Below are positions 5,788 through 8,652 of a stretch of 8,652 nt of DNA, in pieces. The stretch comes from Anaerolineaceae bacterium (GTDB lineage Bacteria > Chloroflexota > Anaerolineae > Anaerolineales > Anaerolineaceae), in assembly GCA_003532515.1 (NCBI GenBank), contig DOEX01000117.1:1-8652 (forward strand), written 5' to 3'. Below the pieces are notes generated by a model. The model saw only the letters and a list, made by a program, of their open reading frames with translations, was not told the origin of the DNA and did not search any database. Position numbers and translations under genes: made by a program. Numbering within the stretch: the first letter of the stretch is position 1; every line of letters begins with the position of its first letter.

Positions 5788-6999
5788 TTACTCTGTTTTT
5801 CGTGGCGAGATTTTGATCTCTTCGTTGCCCGAAAATTTACCCAGCAGGGGTGTTGAATTTACCGGCAGAATTCGGCTATTGGCGAAGAAAGCAAAATCGA
5901 ATTCTGTCATTTCACCGGCTTTTTTTCCTGGAATCGGCATCAGGCGGGCGGTAAGAGCCTTGTTAAGACGCAAGGACAGGGCAGCGAGGTCTAACAGAAT
6001 TGGGGTTAGCTCTTCTGCGGTAGTGTCACCCGGTAGAGGGATCACATCCAGTCCGGCGCCGCAAACCGAGGAGAATAAAAGCAAATCCCTCACGCTCAAA
6101 TTGCCATCAGACGCACTTCTTGCCAAACCGCTGTCCTCCAAAACGGGCAGCATCAGCCCATTGAAGCCAGTGCGCGTAAAACGAGCCTGATCGAGTGTGT
6201 TTGTTAGAAAGGCAGAAGCAAGCAAACTACCGGGCTTGCCAAAAGCTTCTATTCCTAAGCTCTCCAAAGCCCTGCCGATTGAGATTGCATCAGACGGATA
6301 GGGCGCCAATGTAAAATCGAGCCCTTTAAATTCATAGGTGTACATTTTGCTGAGGCGATTGCCTATCTCTTCAAGTTTCTTTGCATTTTCTTCAATCGCT
6401 TTGATCAGTAATTCAGAAGCTTCCTGAAACGTCCTGGCTTGACTGAAAGCCTGTGGCGCCAAGTCAGCCGCTTCAAGAGCTAAGGCAAAGGACGCTCGCC
6501 CGGGTTGCGCATAGGCAGCGGGGAAGAATGGCGTGTTGGCTGGTACGTTCGCCAGTGCGCAAAAGCGTAAATTGGCAAAACCGTCTTTTTCCAGGGTGGA
6601 AAGCCTAACAATCGTCTCTGCACAAGCTCTTGCAGCCGGTAAGCTGATGGTGCCCTCAGGGGTGGTGAGATTGCCACTCAGGAAAATGCGGTCGCTTTTA
6701 GCGAGAGCCTGTGGGATTACCTCCCAGGCCTTGGTGTTCGTTGAAACTGGACCCAATGATATGTATTCGAAACCATCAGCATGCGCTTCGATAGCATAGC
6801 TTTGAGCGGCCAACGGCAGGTCTACGGGGGCAATAAATTGTTCGAAAGGAGGCGTTGCTAGGCGCAGCGATTGAACTTCAAATCCGTTCTCCTGGTAAAG
6901 CTTGCGGGCATGGTCGGCAAAAATGCCAACTTGCTGGAGCATCAAACGATTAACTGGGAAACCAGGTTGACAAAATACGGTAATAGAACGAATTTTCAC
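5788..6999 (-). CDS. DUF711 / UPF0210 family protein
   Basis: This 403-residue soluble protein matches DUF711 (UPF0210) throughout its second half: FKGLDFTLAPYPSDAISIG (224-242), FGKPGSLLASAFLTN (253-267), GFNGLMLPVLEDSGLA (278-293), SVCGAGLDVIPLPGD (311-325) and ARLMPIPGKKAGEMTEFDF (341-359). The N-terminal half (1-200) is less conserved. No activity is established for the family as far as I know. The conserved Asp, Cys (C313) and Gly-rich segments look like a ligand-binding or catalytic pocket. The start is GTG at 6999, which overlaps the TGA of the methyltransferase gene in a GTGA junction, so translational coupling is likely and no separate Shine-Dalgarno is visible. A predicted internal promoter before the methyltransferase gene could also serve this gene. 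No clear terminator follows the stop. Confidence 0.85.
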   Translation of the reverse strand: MKIRSITVFCQPGFPVNRLMLQQVGIFADHARKLYQENGFEVQSLRLATPPFEQFIAPVDLPLAAQSYAIEAHADGFEYISLGPVSTNTKAWEVIPQALAKSDRIFLSGNLTTPEGTISLPAARACAETIVRLSTLEKDGFANLRFCALANVPANTPFFPAAYAQPGRASFALALEAADLAPQAFSQARTFQEASELLIKAIEENAKKLEEIGNRLSKMYTYEFKGLDFTLAPYPSDAISIGRALESLGIEAFGKPGSLLASAFLTNTLDQARFTRTGFNGLMLPVLEDSGLARSASDGNLSVRDLLLFSSVCGAGLDVIPLPGDTTAEELTPILLDLAALSLRLNKALTARLMPIPGKKAGEMTEFDFAFFANSRILPVNSTPLLGKFSGNEEIKISPRKTE

Positions 7000-7790
7000 G
7001 GCTTACTCCAGGCACGCTGACGAGCGACTTCGAACATCAAAAGACTGGCGCTTATGGCAGCGTTTAACGATTCTGTCTCTCCTGCCATAGGAATGCGAAG
7101 GCTGGATGACGCAAGGCTGGCTCCTTCCGGGCTAACACCTTCGGCCTCTCCGCCGATCAGCAGTGCCAGAGGCTGTTTTAAATCTGCCTGCCAGCAAATT
7201 TGTTCGCCTTGCATATTTGCATGAAACACTGCCAACCCCTCAAGCAGGTGTTCGATCACATCCCAGGGAAGGTGTTGGATGGGTAGGCGGAAATGCGCTC
7301 CCATTCCAGAGCGAACGACTTTTGGTGCAAAAGCATCTGTGTTTCCTGGCGGCAGCAAAACAGCCTGGGCACCGGCGGCCTCGGCTGAGCGAAGAATGGT
7401 ACCCAGGTTTCCGGGGTCGCGTAATTGATCGGGCACGACCAAGAAATCTGCCTTCTCAGGTAAAGCAAAAGATTTTATTTCGAATACACCAATTACACCC
7501 TGCGAGTGTTCTGTACCACTGAGAGAATCAAACAATTGATCGTCAACCAGATTCAGTTCCACTCCACTTTCGTCCAGATTTTTGAGCAGGCTGGCAGAAC
7601 GGGTGGAAGGTGTTTGTTTGAAGAGAGCAAATTTTAGCGGAACCGTTGAGCGCAGACCATCTTCCAATAGGCGGACTCCTTCAGCAACAAAGGACTGATG
7701 CTTTTGGCGAGCTTTCCCCTGGTTCATCAGCGCACGAACCAACTGAACCTTGAGGTTTTGTGATGATTGAATGGGTGGCAAATTGCTCAT
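6996..7790 (-). CDS. TrmH/SpoU-family RNA 2'-O-methyltransferase
   Basis: This 264-residue cytoplasmic SPOUT (trefoil-knot) methyltransferase transfers methyl from S-adenosylmethionine to a ribose 2'-OH of rRNA or tRNA. An N-terminal substrate-binding domain of the L30e-like type (about 10-100) is followed by the SpoU core: motif 1 DQLRDPGNLGTILRSAEAAG (121-140, with N128 and R134), motif 2 LALLIGGEAEGVS (208-220) and motif 3 IPMAGETESLNAAISASLL (233-251), which holds the Ser-Leu-Asn-Ala signature. Size and layout fit the RlmB/TsnR-like branch, but the target nucleotide cannot be read from sequence. The start at 7790 lies 7 nt after the phosphoesterase stop, and a TATAAT covering that stop ends 6 nt before the ATG. 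No Shine-Dalgarno is seen. The stop overlaps the DUF711 start. Confidence 0.9.
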   Translation of the reverse strand: MSNLPPIQSSQNLKVQLVRALMNQGKARQKHQSFVAEGVRLLEDGLRSTVPLKFALFKQTPSTRSASLLKNLDESGVELNLVDDQLFDSLSGTEHSQGVIGVFEIKSFALPEKADFLVVPDQLRDPGNLGTILRSAEAAGAQAVLLPPGNTDAFAPKVVRSGMGAHFRLPIQHLPWDVIEHLLEGLAVFHANMQGEQICWQADLKQPLALLIGGEAEGVSPEGASLASSSLRIPMAGETESLNAAISASLLMFEVARQRAWSKP

Positions 7791-7796
7791 ATTCCG

Positions 7797-7802
7797 ATTA
7801 TA
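7797..7802 (-). promoter_or_regulatory. -10 box over the phosphoesterase stop codon, leaderless start for the methyltransferase
   Basis: TATAAT on the minus strand is followed by six bases (CGGAAT) and the ATG at 7790. The TAA inside the box is also the stop codon of the upstream phosphoesterase gene. A TG lies directly before the box, one base off the extended -10 spacing. This would let the methyltransferase and DUF711 genes be transcribed independently of the phosphoesterase gene. Confidence 0.55.
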
Positions 7803-8382
7803 CAGTCGTCTCAGGCTGTGGATTGACGAATTTCAAAATAGCAGTGTATGTGCCATCCGAGTTAATGGTCAGAACAATGTAGCCTGGGCGAAAATTGTTG
7901 CGCCATTCCGGGTAGCCGACCCCTGGATTGAGAAAATGCTTACCGTCCACAATTTTATTGGACGAATAATGCAAATGACCGTAGATAATAATGTCAGCTT
8001 CAGGATATTGCTTGCCTAGTTCTTGTTGAAAATGTCGGTCGCTGTGGGCTTCCCTGGTCAAAAAGAGGCGGACATAATTCCAAAACCAGCTCCAGATGCT
8101 GAAATGTCCGTGAGCGAGCGTGATTTTCAGACCATTGATTTCATGATGGACTTCTTTTGGCAGTTTATAGCCCAGAAACCAATCACGGTTTCCTTGTACA
8201 GCAAGCGTTGGAGCAATAGTTTCCAGTTGTTCGATCACTTCGGGAGTACAAACATCACCAGCGTGAAAGATCTGGTCAGGTTGTTCTCTTTGAATTGCGC
8301 TGAAAAGAGTCGGTTCAAGTGACTTGGTACGATCACCGACGTGAGTATCAGCGAGGATAACGATTTTTTGGCTGTTAGGCAT
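7798..8382 (-). CDS. YfcE/MJ0936-like calcineurin-fold metallophosphoesterase
   Basis: This 194-residue cytoplasmic phosphodiesterase or phosphatase has all the dimetal-site motifs: DTH (D12, H14), AGD (D43), GNRD (N65, D67), LAHGH (H91, H93), GHLH (H136, H138) and the later NPG (152-154). YfcE-type enzymes hydrolyse simple phosphodiesters with Mn2+; the physiological substrate is generally unknown. Residues 94-125 form a longer and more aromatic insert (FSIWSWFWNYVRLFLTREAH) than I expect between these motifs, which could shape the substrate pocket or an oligomer contact. The ATG at 8382 has no Shine-Dalgarno but follows TGATATAAT by 7 nt. The gene is first in a run with the methyltransferase and DUF711 genes and divergent from the Nudix gene. 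Confidence 0.88.
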   Translation of the reverse strand: MPNSQKIVILADTHVGDRTKSLEPTLFSAIQREQPDQIFHAGDVCTPEVIEQLETIAPTLAVQGNRDWFLGYKLPKEVHHEINGLKITLAHGHFSIWSWFWNYVRLFLTREAHSDRHFQQELGKQYPEADIIIYGHLHYSSNKIVDGKHFLNPGVGYPEWRNNFRPGYIVLTINSDGTYTAILKFVNPQPETTV

Positions 8383-8389
8383 GCCGCCA

Positions 8390-8398
8390 ATTATATCA
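8390..8398 (-). promoter_or_regulatory. Extended -10 promoter, leaderless start for the phosphoesterase
   Basis: TGATATAAT on the minus strand is a perfect extended -10 (TGn plus TATAAT). Seven bases (TGGCGGC) separate it from the ATG at 8382, so transcription should start at or within a base of the start codon. No good -35 is visible, which is normal for extended -10 promoters. Confidence 0.65.
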
Positions 8399-8413
8399 AA
8401 ATGGATAAGGCAG

Positions 8414-8453
8414 CAGGTTTAACGTGGAGGTGTGACTTACAGGTTTAAACCTG
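8414..8453. promoter_or_regulatory. Palindromic operator candidate in the phosphoesterase/Nudix gap
   Basis: CAGGTTTAAACCTG (8440-8453) is a perfect 14-bp palindrome. A second, partial copy, CAGGTTTAA, lies at 8414-8422, 26 bp away. GGAGG (8426-8430) and CCTCC (8456-8460) flank the palindrome as a further inverted pair. The site lies between two divergent extended -10 boxes, so a repressor binding here could control both genes. No regulator gene is nearby. Confidence 0.45.
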
Positions 8454-8465
8454 CCCCTCCCATGG

Positions 8466-8474
8466 TGATAAAAT
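8466..8474 (+). promoter_or_regulatory. Extended -10 promoter of the Nudix gene
   Basis: TGATAAAAT fits TGn plus TAAAAT. The expected start of transcription, near 8481, would leave a leader of about 4 nt before the ATG at 8485. The palindrome at 8440-8453 lies just upstream, where a bound protein would block the polymerase. Confidence 0.5.
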
Positions 8475-8484
8475 GGGAAGCATT

Positions 8485-8652
8485 ATGGAGATTTTCGACC
8501 TTTATGATCGCGATCGTACCCTAACCGGAGAGACCATCAGGCGGGGACAAAAGCCACCAACAGAGCGTTACCACCTGGTTGTTCATATTTGTATCTTTAA
8601 CCAGGATGGACAGATGTTGATCCAAAAACGAAGCCTGCAAAAAGGCTTTTGG
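8485..8652 (+). CDS. Nudix hydrolase, N-terminal part, cut by the window edge
   Basis: Only the first 56 codons are present, and they run open to the last base. The opening MEIFDLYDRDRTLTGETIRR and the following YHLVVHICIFNQDGQMLIQKRS (residues 29-50) match the start of Nudix enzymes of the type often annotated as IPP-isomerase-like or MutT-like, where the second segment forms the first strands of the Nudix fold. The catalytic Nudix box (GX5EX7REUXEEXGU) would lie beyond the window, so activity cannot be checked. ATG 8485 begins at the usual family start; an in-frame ATG at 8473 would add four residues but overlaps the -10 box. It is divergent from the phosphoesterase gene. Confidence 0.8.
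   Translation, partial: MEIFDLYDRDRTLTGETIRRGQKPPTERYHLVVHICIFNQDGQMLIQKRSLQKGFW

Noticed and set aside
5753..6190. A 145-codon plus-strand open frame overlapping the end of the DUF711 gene
   Set aside because: Its product is Ser/Arg-rich with no recognisable motif, and most of it is antisense to strongly conserved DUF711 sequence.
8502..8516. GATCGCGATC palindrome in the Nudix gene
   Set aside because: It lies within codons for conserved family residues and is a single occurrence; there is no reason to see a regulatory site.

Overview
The window looks like ordinary chromosome of a mid-GC bacterium, most likely Chloroflexota of the class Anaerolineae. That assignment is inferred from style: envelope proteins built as N-terminal anchor, then Thr/Pro-rich linker, then LysM or beta-rich domain; a DUF711/UPF0210 protein beside a SpoU methylase; and several genes whose -10 box sits directly in front of the start codon. 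No rRNA, tRNA, CRISPR, transposase or phage gene is visible.

Layout, left to right. (1) A YgeY-type M20 metallohydrolase (30-1235, minus) is divergent from a Gfo/Idh/MocA oxidoreductase (from 1336 or 1390 to 2367, plus), which is followed 22 nt later by a DUF1622 membrane protein (2390-2929). A strong, probably bidirectional terminator (2947-2977) closes this block. (2) Cell-envelope block: a membrane-anchored double-LysM protein (2989-3726, minus) is divergent from a parvulin-type lipoprotein (3901-4830, plus), whose stop codon overlaps the start of a membrane-anchored protein with a Thr/Pro linker and a C-terminal beta-rich domain (4827-5576). All three probably face the outside of the membrane. 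(3) A 211-nt convergent spacer (5577-5787) with short hairpins and degenerate repeats. (4) A minus-strand run: YfcE-like phosphoesterase (7798-8382), TrmH/SpoU RNA methyltransferase (6996-7790) and DUF711 protein (5788-6999, GTG start), tightly packed or overlapping. (5) A divergent Nudix hydrolase that runs off the right edge (8485-8652).

The most distinctive signal is not a protein. Three genes (the parvulin lipoprotein, the RNA methyltransferase and the phosphoesterase) carry a perfect TATAAT exactly 6 or 7 nt before their ATG and no Shine-Dalgarno sequence. The Nudix gene has a TGnTAAAAT 10 nt before its ATG. This geometry predicts leaderless or nearly leaderless mRNAs. It coexists with genes that have normal Shine-Dalgarno sequences (the hydrolase and the LysM protein) and with two stop/start overlaps (ATGA, GTGA). 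I do not see a clear novel multi-gene system. The best candidate for an undescribed functional unit is the coupled parvulin/beta-domain pair at 3901-5576.
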